From: Phycisphaerae bacterium
GTDB taxonomy: Bacteria; Planctomycetota; Phycisphaerae; Phycisphaerales; SM1A02
Assembly (NCBI GenBank): GCA_018701395.1
Contig: JABIWU010000090.1
Span: 62,001 to 126,000 of the forward strand
Reading direction: 5' to 3'
DNA length: 64,000 nt
Shown: one piece after another, positions 17,854 through 25,459 of the stretch
Numbering within the stretch: position 1 is the first letter of the stretch
How the letters are laid out: each line of letters opens with the position of its first letter
Program-made: the position numbers and the translations under genes
Notes under the pieces: model-generated
Database searches by the model: none
Told to the model about the DNA's origin: nothing
The model's input: only the letters and a program-made list of their open reading frames with translations

Positions 17854-18876
17854 ATGGCTCCTATGCAACATACTGCAGGTTCAATTGCCGAGTTGATCGG
17901 CGCAAGACTTGATGGCCTTGCAACTATTGTATGCACAGGTGTTTCAACTTTGAGTGAAGGCAAACAAGGCGACATCACTTTTATGGTGAGTGAGAAGTAC
18001 TCGCGAGATTGGAAGCAATCAAATACATCTATCGCTGTCGTATCAAATGGAATTGAAGTCCCAGATCACGATGGTGAAACTAGGGCATTGCTTTGGGTTG
18101 AAGATGCAGATGTATCAATTGCAGAAGTGCTCTCTTTATTTGAAACTGAAGTAGATCAACCTCCGCTGGGTATACATGATTCGGTCGAGCTAGCACCGTC
18201 TGCAAAAATTGGCAAAGATGTTCGAATTGGTCCCTTCACAATCATAGAAAAAGATGCAGTCATTGGTGATGGTGTATGCATTCACGGCAATGCTCGCCTC
18301 GCTCGAGGCAGTCATGTTGGGGCGGGCACGATTCTTCATTCAGGCGTCGTGATTGGCCATGATTGCACGGTTGGCGAAAACTGTATTCTGTTTGGGAATG
18401 TTGTCATTGGCGCAGATGGTTTTGGCTATTGTGCCTCATTAGACAAAACACACCTTATGAAAATTCCGCATATTGGGAATGTTGAACTGGGGGACAATGT
18501 TGAGATTGGGGCTAATTCCTGTGTTGATCGAGGTAAGTTTTCATCAACAATTGTCGGTTCTGGGACAAAACTTGATAATTTGGTGCAAATTGGGCACAAT
18601 TGTAAAATTGGTCAAAACTGCGCTGTATCAGCCACTACAGGCATTGCTGGCTCAGTTGTGATCGGAAATTGGGTTCAAATCGGGGGTAATGTTGGAATCG
18701 TCCCCCATGTAGTCATTGGAGATGGTGCTAAAATAGCGGCAAAAAGTGGAATTATGAACAATATTCCTGCAGGCGAATCTTGGATGGGCTTACCCGCCGT
18801 TCCATTAAAAGAAGGATTGCGTCAGTGGGCTGCAGTTCGCAAACTGCCTAAATTAATTACACAGCTAAACAAGTAA
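17854..18876 (+). CDS. lpxD: UDP-3-O-acylglucosamine N-acyltransferase
   Basis: Third step of lipid A synthesis: N-acylation of UDP-3-O-acyl-glucosamine. Seen: an N-terminal LpxD domain (SIAELIGARLDGLATIV to about residue 100), then a left-handed parallel beta-helix of hexapeptide repeats (IGKDVRIGPFTIIEKDAVIG) and the active-site region QIGHNCKIGQNC with the conserved His. 340 aa, normal length. Part of the lipid A cluster. Confidence 0.95.
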   Translation: MAPMQHTAGSIAELIGARLDGLATIVCTGVSTLSEGKQGDITFMVSEKYSRDWKQSNTSIAVVSNGIEVPDHDGETRALLWVEDADVSIAEVLSLFETEVDQPPLGIHDSVELAPSAKIGKDVRIGPFTIIEKDAVIGDGVCIHGNARLARGSHVGAGTILHSGVVIGHDCTVGENCILFGNVVIGADGFGYCASLDKTHLMKIPHIGNVELGDNVEIGANSCVDRGKFSSTIVGSGTKLDNLVQIGHNCKIGQNCAVSATTGIAGSVVIGNWVQIGGNVGIVPHVVIGDGAKIAAKSGIMNNIPAGESWMGLPAVPLKEGLRQWAAVRKLPKLITQLNK

Positions 18877-18926
18877 CTCATCCAACAAAACGCGACACCA
18901 ACCTGGAATTATTCCAGTCCCTATCA

Positions 18927-20291
18927 ATGACAGAAGCACCTAAACAAACTAAAGAAAATAAAGCCTCCGCAATGGTTGGTACTATGCAACAAACAGTTGC
19001 AAGACCAGTCACTGTAAGTGGTAAGGGCTTGTTGCTTGGCAAGGATGCTGATCTAGTCATCGCACCCGCAGCCGCGGGCGAGGGCATCGTTTTTGAGAGG
19101 ACGGATATTGAGCCCAAAGTTCAAATCCCCGCGATTGTTTCGAATACTACGAATCGTGCAAGGCGGACAACTCTTTCTAATGGCGACGTGACAATTGAAA
19201 CAGTTGAACACTTGATGTCCGCACTTGCGGGTCTTGGAATTGACAATGCGCTCATTCGAATTGATGGGCCAGAAGTCCCGTGCGGCGATGGTTCATCCAT
19301 GCCGTTTGTTGAACAGTTGATTGAAGCAGGCACTGTAAAACAAGATCTGCCAAGGCGAGTTATGCGGATTCACGAGCCAATTTGCATCCAAGATGGTAGT
19401 GCAATGATTGCTGCTTTCCCAACAGATCAAGAGGGCTTTCAAGTTGTGTACGATTTGGATTATGGCGATGCTTCCTCTCAAATTGCACAGCAAACACAAG
19501 CATGGAGCAGTGCGAACGGTAGTTATGTAACAGATGTTGCTCCAGCACGAACGTTTAGCCTGCACGAAGAAGCACTAGCATTGCAATCACAAGGTTTGTG
19601 TACACACTTATCCCCATCAGACATATTGGTCATTGGCGAAGATGGACCAATCGATAACGCATTTCGTTTCGACAATGAACCTGTTCGACATAAAATACTC
19701 GACATCATTGGCGACTTATACCTTGCGGGCTCATTCATTCAAGGACGAATTGTTGCAAGCCGTTCTGGTCATGCGCTGAACCGTCGATTGTGCAAAGCAA
19801 TTATTGAACAAGATAAAGTAGCACGGAGAGATTCGGTCATATCTTCGGGCTCAGAGATGGACGTTCGCGAAATCCAACGAATTATGCCTCATCGGTATCC
19901 AATGCTCCTCGTTGATCGAGTGGTGGAGATGGTTGGAGATGAAAGAGCGGTTGGCGTTAAAAATGTCACCATCAACGAACCATTTTTTCAAGGGCATTAT
20001 CCGGGCACTCCCATTATGCCAGGCGTGCTGATAGTGGAGGCGATGGCCCAACTCGGTGGATTGCTCATGAGCAGAAAACTTGAACATACGGGCAAATTAG
20101 CTGTTCTTTTGAGTTTAGACAAAGTGAAACTTCGCCATCCGGTTACTCCTGGCGACCAACTTATTCTTGAGGCAGTCACAATAAGGGCAGGGGTTCGAAC
20201 GGCGGCCCTGCAATGCAAAGCATTTATTGGTTCCCGACTAGCCGCAGAGGCGCAGATTCGGTTTATGATGGTTGATGCAGAGCAAGATTAA
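18927..20291 (+). CDS. lpxC/fabZ: LpxC-FabZ fusion: UDP-3-O-acyl-GlcNAc deacetylase / 3-hydroxyacyl-ACP dehydratase
   Basis: Bifunctional 454 aa protein. Residues about 10-290 are LpxC, the committed zinc deacetylase of lipid A synthesis, with TVEHLMSALAGLGIDN, the zinc motif VRHKILDIIGD (His and Asp ligands) and the later SGHALNRRL His. Residues about 305-454 are FabZ, with IMPHRYPMLLVDRV and the catalytic His and Glu in FFQGHYPGTPIMPG and LIVEAMAQLGG. Both active sites look intact. This fusion is known from Bacteroidota and some planctomycetes. It ties use and making of 3-hydroxyacyl-ACP in one chain. It lies 2 bases upstream of lpxA. Confidence 0.95.
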   Translation: MTEAPKQTKENKASAMVGTMQQTVARPVTVSGKGLLLGKDADLVIAPAAAGEGIVFERTDIEPKVQIPAIVSNTTNRARRTTLSNGDVTIETVEHLMSALAGLGIDNALIRIDGPEVPCGDGSSMPFVEQLIEAGTVKQDLPRRVMRIHEPICIQDGSAMIAAFPTDQEGFQVVYDLDYGDASSQIAQQTQAWSSANGSYVTDVAPARTFSLHEEALALQSQGLCTHLSPSDILVIGEDGPIDNAFRFDNEPVRHKILDIIGDLYLAGSFIQGRIVASRSGHALNRRLCKAIIEQDKVARRDSVISSGSEMDVREIQRIMPHRYPMLLVDRVVEMVGDERAVGVKNVTINEPFFQGHYPGTPIMPGVLIVEAMAQLGGLLMSRKLEHTGKLAVLLSLDKVKLRHPVTPGDQLILEAVTIRAGVRTAALQCKAFIGSRLAAEAQIRFMMVDAEQD

Positions 20292-20293
20292 GT

Positions 20294-21100
20294 ATGTCGA
20301 ATATTAACTCAACAGCTATTATTGATTCTTCAGCAACGATTGCAGACGATGTGCATATTGGTCCATACTGTGTAGTTGGGCCAAATGTAACTATCCAATC
20401 TGGCACTCGTCTTCTTAACCACGTGACAGTCCAGAGTGACACAGATATCGGCGAAGATAATATTTTTTATCCATTTAGCGTTATAGGTGGCGATCCACAG
20501 GATAAAAAATTCGCCGGGGAAACAACGACGCTTATAATTGGCGATCGAAATCAAATTCGTGAACATGTTACGATTCATCGCGGGACGGCATTAGGTGGCG
20601 GAATAACGAGCATTGGGGACGACAACCTTCTCATGGTTGCGTCGCACGTTGCGCACGACTGTAATTTGGGCAGTGAATTAGTCATTGCAAATCAAGTAAT
20701 GCTCGCCGGTCACATTACAGTTGACGATTGCGCAACAATCGGCGGCGGTGCTGGAATCAATCAATTCGCACGGATTGGTCGTTGTTCGTATGTTGGCGGC
20801 CTTGCGCGGATTACTCGCGATGTCCCGCCGTACATGATTGTTGAAGGAACCCCAGCAGAAGTACGCGCAGTAAACATCGTGGCAATGTCACGACGCGGTT
20901 ATTCTGATGTGCAAATTGATGCGATGAAAACAGCACATCGACGGTTGTTCAGAGAAAACGGTGGCGCTCTGGCTCAAAAAATGGAGCAACTGCTTGAAGA
21001 ACTCGGTGAACATGAGCCAGTGCAAGCACTTTGCCAAGCAATGGCTGCATCAGCGGCAGGTAAGCATGGCCGTTCAAACGAAAAAGTAGCAACTGCCTAG
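20294..21100 (+). CDS. lpxA: UDP-N-acetylglucosamine acyltransferase
   Basis: First step of lipid A synthesis: O-acylation of UDP-GlcNAc. Seen: hexapeptide beta-helix repeats from residue 12 (IADDVHIGPYCVVGPNVTI), the catalytic-His region EHVTIHRGT, HVAHDCNLG, and a C-terminal helical domain (RRGYSDVQIDAMKTAHRRLF) typical of LpxA. 268 aa, normal. It closes the lipid A run; lpxK appears separately at 63393 and lpxB is not in the window. Confidence 0.95.
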   Translation: MSNINSTAIIDSSATIADDVHIGPYCVVGPNVTIQSGTRLLNHVTVQSDTDIGEDNIFYPFSVIGGDPQDKKFAGETTTLIIGDRNQIREHVTIHRGTALGGGITSIGDDNLLMVASHVAHDCNLGSELVIANQVMLAGHITVDDCATIGGGAGINQFARIGRCSYVGGLARITRDVPPYMIVEGTPAEVRAVNIVAMSRRGYSDVQIDAMKTAHRRLFRENGGALAQKMEQLLEELGEHEPVQALCQAMAASAAGKHGRSNEKVATA

Positions 21101-21121
21101 CGAATCGCCTTGGTGCTTGTA

Positions 21122-21424
21122 TTAATCTTCGTCCTCACCAAATAAATATTGTTCAAACTCGTCGTCGTCATCGGATACGTCTTCAGATGGTTCATCATCT
21201 TCGCCTTTATCGGTGGGTGAATCTTCATCATCTTCATCCTCTAAGTCTGGATCGATTTCAACTTCAACGATAGTATTCTCATCTTCATCGTCACCCCAAT
21301 TTTCAATGGTGGCGGTTTCAGAAGAAGGAAGTAATGTTCCAGAGCTTGGGAATGTCATGGCAAAATCGTTGGAATTAAAGGCAAATCCTGTATGTTGTTC
21401 AATAATGGGTGTTTCGATGTGCAT
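21122..21424 (-). CDS. Small highly acidic hypothetical protein
   Basis: A 100 aa frame with an ordinary N-terminal half (MHIETPIIEQHTGFAFN...) and a C-terminal half in which well over half the residues are Asp or Glu, including DLEDEDDEDSP and SDDDDEFEQYLFGEDED. No recognised family. An in-frame TTG at 21430 is the only longer start. It runs convergent to lpxA and no ribosome binding site is clear. It may be a real acidic tail protein or a low-complexity frame; support is mainly that the frame is clean and bounded by intergenic sequence. Confidence 0.45.
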   Translation of the reverse strand: MHIETPIIEQHTGFAFNSNDFAMTFPSSGTLLPSSETATIENWGDDEDENTIVEVEIDPDLEDEDDEDSPTDKGEDDEPSEDVSDDDDEFEQYLFGEDED

Positions 21425-21611
21425 AATCAATGTTCTACTTTGTGTATTGATATCGAAAAATGATCAAGTGTCAAGATATTGGTCTGATAATTCCGTTATT
21501 TTTTTAATAATACTGAGAAAATTGAAATGTGGTGTGAATAATAGGTGTTGTATGTTCGATGTCAAATAAGGGCGAACTTACTAACGATGATGGGGGTACT
21601 AGAAACGAACC

Positions 21612-22061
21612 ATGACACTTCAGGTGCTACAACTAAATTCAAACATGAGCCCACGTGACCAACGTGCTGAGCGGGTTATATGGCTTTTAGGCGGCGTTAT
21701 TCTTCTTAGTTTGGCGGATTTATTTCTCACCTTAACGTATTTGACTACTGTTGGAATGAGCGAAGGCAACCCGATTGCTTTCTGGCTTTTACAGTCAACA
21801 GGTTCAGTTTGGCCATTGGCACTCTATAAAGGGCTAACAGTCGCTATCTGCGTTACGCTCTTATACAGAAATCGGCACCGCCGCCAAAGTGAACTTGCTT
21901 CATGGTGCGCTATGATGATTTTGGTTACATTGACAATTTGGTGGAATCAATATTCACACTACCAACCGATGTTACCGCTTGCTGAAAATCACATCGTCAT
22001 GGTTGGAGATTCGTTCGAACAACCACACAGCAGTATTTCAATACCAATTGTAAAACAATAA
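21612..22061 (+). CDS. DUF5658-like small membrane protein
   Basis: A 149 aa protein with three to four membrane segments (about residues 22-50, 65-85, 92-112). The segment LADLFLTLTYLTTVGMSEGNPIAFWLL matches the DUF5658 pattern of a helix with Asp followed by a Glu-x-Asn-Pro motif. Function unknown. Downstream start MSPRDQRAER at 21645 is an alternative. Confidence 0.6.
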   Translation: MTLQVLQLNSNMSPRDQRAERVIWLLGGVILLSLADLFLTLTYLTTVGMSEGNPIAFWLLQSTGSVWPLALYKGLTVAICVTLLYRNRHRRQSELASWCAMMILVTLTIWWNQYSHYQPMLPLAENHIVMVGDSFEQPHSSISIPIVKQ

Positions 22062-22083
22062 TCCGAGCAGTTTGGTGCAGTGT

Positions 22084-22102
22084 GGTCTGGTACAGTATTC
22101 GT
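22084..22102 (+). promoter_or_regulatory. Leaderless promoter with GGTCTGG element
   Basis: GGTCTGG (22084-22090) abuts the hexamer TACAGT (22091-22096), then exactly 6 bases and the ATG at 22103. There is no ribosome binding site. Same layout as at 3019, 34133 and 36124. Confidence 0.55.
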
Positions 22103-22558
22103 ATGAAACGTGTTAATATTCTCATGCTCCTATTCATTTGCTTTGCTGGTTGCAGTGTTCGACAGCCCAAGGCGCAATTTATTAGCGCATCGATTACACA
22201 ATCAACCCCAGAAGCATTTTCAATGGATGTTGAATTTGAAATTTTTAATACAAATGACGAGCCGCTCCAACTTATGGAGTACGACTATGTTGTTTCTGCA
22301 AACGGCACGACGGTATACACCGGCTTAGCATCAGCAGAGCAAACAATCCCACGGTGGTCATCCATCACAAATACGATTCCAGTTGTTTTACGGAGAGATT
22401 CAGTGCTAGGCACAGACCAAGTTGCTTGGAACTTGTCTGGCACACTCGGGTATGTTCCGCCGAAGGCATTTTCAGAGACATTACTTACTTCTGGCATTTG
22501 GAAGCCCTCTGCATCAATTCGTGCACATGGCCTCGTGCAAGTGCCCGCTGTAGATTGA
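22103..22558 (+). CDS. Probable lipoprotein with LEA type 2-like domain
   Basis: A 151 aa protein. Seen: signal peptide with lipobox FAGC (MKRVNILMLLFICFAGCSV), so probably anchored by Cys17. The body SMDVEFEIFNTNDEPLQLMEYDYVVSANG matches the WHy/LEA14 beta-sandwich style (internal N-T-N-D-E-P-L-x-L). LEA type 2 domains occur in bacterial envelope lipoproteins of unclear role. The start at 22103 fits both the signal peptide and the leaderless promoter. Confidence 0.65.
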   Translation: MKRVNILMLLFICFAGCSVRQPKAQFISASITQSTPEAFSMDVEFEIFNTNDEPLQLMEYDYVVSANGTTVYTGLASAEQTIPRWSSITNTIPVVLRRDSVLGTDQVAWNLSGTLGYVPPKAFSETLLTSGIWKPSASIRAHGLVQVPAVD

Positions 22559-22660
22559 ACAAACAGAATAACTGCCTGAATAATTGGAATAATTGGTAAC
22601 ACGTGCAGTCGTTTAGTTTGCTGTGTGAAGTGTTCGGCTTCCTCTACCGATGGAAGTTAC

Positions 22661-23710
22661 ATGGATATAGAAGCTATTCTCGCGATTGCACTGGAAAAAG
22701 GTGCATCAGATATACATCTTGTTTCTGGTGAGCCACCGATTATTCGAGTGGATACCGGATTGATTTCGGTAGACCAGCCAATTCTCGACCCAGAAGAAAT
22801 GAATCAGCATCTTTCAAAGATGCTTACCCCGCAGCAATTCGACACACTCAAAAAAGAGCAGGACGTTGATTTGTCATGGTCGACACCCGCTTGTCGGTAC
22901 AGAGTAAATGTTCACATGCAGCGCGGAATGCCAGCAATCGCAATGCGAACAGTTAAAACAAGCATTCCTCCACTTGAATCGTTAAATCTTCCACCTGCAA
23001 TCGCGCCTCTGGCAGAATTGCCACGCGGTTTAGTTTTGGTAACTGGCGATACTGGTTCGGGCAAATCAACAACGCTTGCCTCATTACTAGAACGAATTAA
23101 TACAACAAAACACAGACATATAATTACGCTTGAAGACCCAGTCGAATATATTTTCAATTCAAAGGGGTGCTTGATCGAACAACGAGAACTCGGCAGAGAC
23201 ATGCCAAGTTTTGCTTCTGGTTTGAAGCATGCACTACGTCAAGACCCCGACATTATTTTGGTAGGTGAAATGCGCGACCTTGAAACAACTTCACTTGCAA
23301 TTTCAGCAGCAGAAACAGGTCACCTTGTTCTTTCAACTTTGCACACCGTAAATGCATCACAAACAGTTGAACGAATAGTTGACATGTACCCTGCGAATCA
23401 ACAATCACAAATCCGTTCGATGTTAGCAAATACGTTAAAAGCAGTTATCTCTCAGACGCTCTTGCCAAAAATTGGCGGAGGAATGGTTCCTGCAGTCGAA
23501 ATTTTATTGTGCGACCCAGCCGTGCGTAACATTATTAGAGAAGCACGCACATTCGAAATAGCAAACGTTATTGAAACAAACAGTCGTAAAGGCATGATTT
23601 CAAGAGATGCATCTATTGCAACCCTTGTTTTCAATGGCCTCGTCGAAAAACATATTGCAATAGAAAACTCAACCGACCCACAAAGATTACAAATGACTCT
23701 CGCTGCATAA
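22661..23710 (+). CDS. pilT: Type IV pilus retraction ATPase PilT
   Basis: Hexameric ATPase that powers pilus retraction. Seen: N-terminal PAS-like domain beginning DIEAILAIALEKGASDIHLVSG, Walker A GDTGSGKSTT, Asp box EDPVEYIF, Walker B ILVGEMRDLET and the His box LHTVNASQTVERIV. 349 aa, typical of PilT and shorter than PilB. Start at 22661 is chosen over a GTG at 22625 because the domain begins there and GGAAG precedes it. It heads a run with pilC and prepilins; pilB is not in the window. Confidence 0.92.
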   Translation: MDIEAILAIALEKGASDIHLVSGEPPIIRVDTGLISVDQPILDPEEMNQHLSKMLTPQQFDTLKKEQDVDLSWSTPACRYRVNVHMQRGMPAIAMRTVKTSIPPLESLNLPPAIAPLAELPRGLVLVTGDTGSGKSTTLASLLERINTTKHRHIITLEDPVEYIFNSKGCLIEQRELGRDMPSFASGLKHALRQDPDIILVGEMRDLETTSLAISAAETGHLVLSTLHTVNASQTVERIVDMYPANQQSQIRSMLANTLKAVISQTLLPKIGGGMVPAVEILLCDPAVRNIIREARTFEIANVIETNSRKGMISRDASIATLVFNGLVEKHIAIENSTDPQRLQMTLAA

Positions 23711-23720
23711 GGAAATTAGG

Positions 23721-24950
23721 ATGCCAACATACCGCTACGAATTACAACAAGAAAGCGGAGATCTGTTGATAGGCCAGCTCGCTGCACAATCAGCCACTGG
23801 CGCTGCTAGTGCATTGCAAAATCGAGGGGGTCGAATAATACGGCTCGTTCCAATAAATAATTCTGAGGAAAGCACCCTCAAGAAAATCTGGGTATTTATG
23901 AACGCAGGAAGTGGTCCATCAAAAAAGGACATTCTTGATTTTACTACACAGTTAGCAGTTATGGTTCGCGCGGGCATCAGTTTGCGCGTTGCGATTGGTG
24001 GTATATGCGAGCACGTAGAAAACGATAAATTTAAATCAATTCTAAAATTAATTATCGAAGATATTGAATCTGGCGCAATGTTTTCAGATGCTATTTCGAA
24101 ATTCCCAAAACTGTTCTCTCCGCTTTATATCAACATGGTCCGCGCGAGTGAATTGTCTGGTTCCTTTGGGCACATGCTTGACCGCATCGCAAAAATTATA
24201 ACAAGGCAAATAGAAACACAAAAAATGATTGTTGGCGCAAGTATTTACCCTGCCGTAATTGGCGGGCTTGCAACGGTTGTTACGATTTTCTTGTTGACTT
24301 TTGTTTTGCCGCGTTTTGCTGGCGTCTTCGCTGGTAAAGAAGAAATATTGCCATGGCCTACGATTTTTCTTATGGCATTAAGTGCATGGATGGTCATCTA
24401 TTGGTGGGTTGTTCCAATTGTAATTTCGTTAGTTTCTGTCTTGTTGGTCTTAGGAGGCAGAACAGAACGCGGCGGTGTCATTATAGATTCGTTGAAATTA
24501 CGATTGCCCGTACTTAGAAAAATGTTGCGTGCGCTGTATATAACTCGCTCGTTGCAAACTTTAGGTGAATTAGTAAATGCAGGCGTTCCTATTTTGAGTT
24601 CGCTTGAAGTAACCGGAAACATTTCAGGCAACAGGCAATATTTTAAGTTGTGGGAGGATGTTGGTGCAGGCGTAAAAGATGGTCGTCGAATACACGAGAT
24701 TCTCGATACAACTAATCTTTTGCCTAAGCCAGTTGTGCAAATGATATCTGCTGGTGAAGAGTCGGGTAAGCTTGGCGATGTTCTTGAAGAAATTTCAGAG
24801 TATTACGACCGAGTTCTTCGCGATGCCGTAAAAACATTTACAAGTTTACTTGAGCCAGCAATGATTGTTTTCATGGGTGGCATTGTAGGATTTATCGCGA
24901 TGGCAATCATTCTTCCAATTTTCAAAATGAGCGCGGCAGTAACAGGATGA
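23721..24950 (+). CDS. pilC: Type IV pilus / type II secretion inner-membrane platform protein (PilC/GspF)
   Basis: A 409 aa polytopic platform protein. Seen: two T2SSF repeats, the first from about residue 75 (FTTQLAVMVRAGISLRVAI) and the second from about residue 275 (LYITRSLQTLGELVNAGVPIL), and three membrane helices, the last at about 385-405. An N-terminal domain (MPTYRYELQQESGDLLIGQL) is typical of PilC. AGGAAATTAGG precedes the ATG. The stop overlaps the next start (ATGA). Confidence 0.92.
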   Translation: MPTYRYELQQESGDLLIGQLAAQSATGAASALQNRGGRIIRLVPINNSEESTLKKIWVFMNAGSGPSKKDILDFTTQLAVMVRAGISLRVAIGGICEHVENDKFKSILKLIIEDIESGAMFSDAISKFPKLFSPLYINMVRASELSGSFGHMLDRIAKIITRQIETQKMIVGASIYPAVIGGLATVVTIFLLTFVLPRFAGVFAGKEEILPWPTIFLMALSAWMVIYWWVVPIVISLVSVLLVLGGRTERGGVIIDSLKLRLPVLRKMLRALYITRSLQTLGELVNAGVPILSSLEVTGNISGNRQYFKLWEDVGAGVKDGRRIHEILDTTNLLPKPVVQMISAGEESGKLGDVLEEISEYYDRVLRDAVKTFTSLLEPAMIVFMGGIVGFIAMAIILPIFKMSAAVTG

Positions 24951-25459
24951 CCCGAAGATCAAACACATCACGTAGGGGTTTTTGGATTGTCGAATCTGCA
25001 GTTGCGATAGCGGTGATTGGAATTGGAGTCGTCGCTATTGTTGGTTCGCAACAAGCGTGGCACATTCAAGCGGTTGCTTCCGAAGAACTCGCAACAGGGA
25101 TGCGCCTTGCGACTGAAATTAGAGAGTTATCACTTTTGTTACCGGCAAATGACCCTATTACTGGTTCGGCTACTTGGGGTTCTGAGGTTGGCGAAGTGTT
25201 GCCGTATGACATTGATGACTTAGATGATCTAGACACTGTTGTTTTCTCAGAAGCAGGAGGAACAGGCCCTATTGATGCAACGGGAACAACAATCATTGGA
25301 ATGATAGGTTGGGAACAACAAATAACAGTGTGCTGTGTTGATCCGTTTGACATAACAGCAGTCGTTGTAGACGGCGGCTCAGAGACAGTACGAATAGAAG
25401 TTTCTGTTTTACACAACGGAAAAGAAATTACGAGGTTGCCATGGATTGCACCAAGATGA
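24947..25459 (+). CDS. Prepilin-like protein (minor pseudopilin)
   Basis: A 170 aa protein with a class III signal: basic leader TRRSNTSRRG, then the cleaved helix FWIVESAVAIAVIGIGVVAIV with Glu at mature position 5, as required by the prepilin peptidase and assembly machinery. The rest is Asp-rich (DIDDLDDLDTVVF) and not assignable. It is coupled by ATGA to pilC upstream and to the PilX-like gene downstream, so is likely a minor pilin (GspI/PilV type). Confidence 0.78.
   Translation: MTRRSNTSRRGFWIVESAVAIAVIGIGVVAIVGSQQAWHIQAVASEELATGMRLATEIRELSLLLPANDPITGSATWGSEVGEVLPYDIDDLDDLDTVVFSEAGGTGPIDATGTTIIGMIGWEQQITVCCVDPFDITAVVVDGGSETVRIEVSVLHNGKEITRLPWIAPR

Noticed and set aside
22062-22083. Half copy of the GGTCTGGTRCA palindrome with a nearby TTGGTGCAG
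   Set aside because: The two halves are direct rather than inverted, so it is treated as part of the promoter element and not as a third palindrome.
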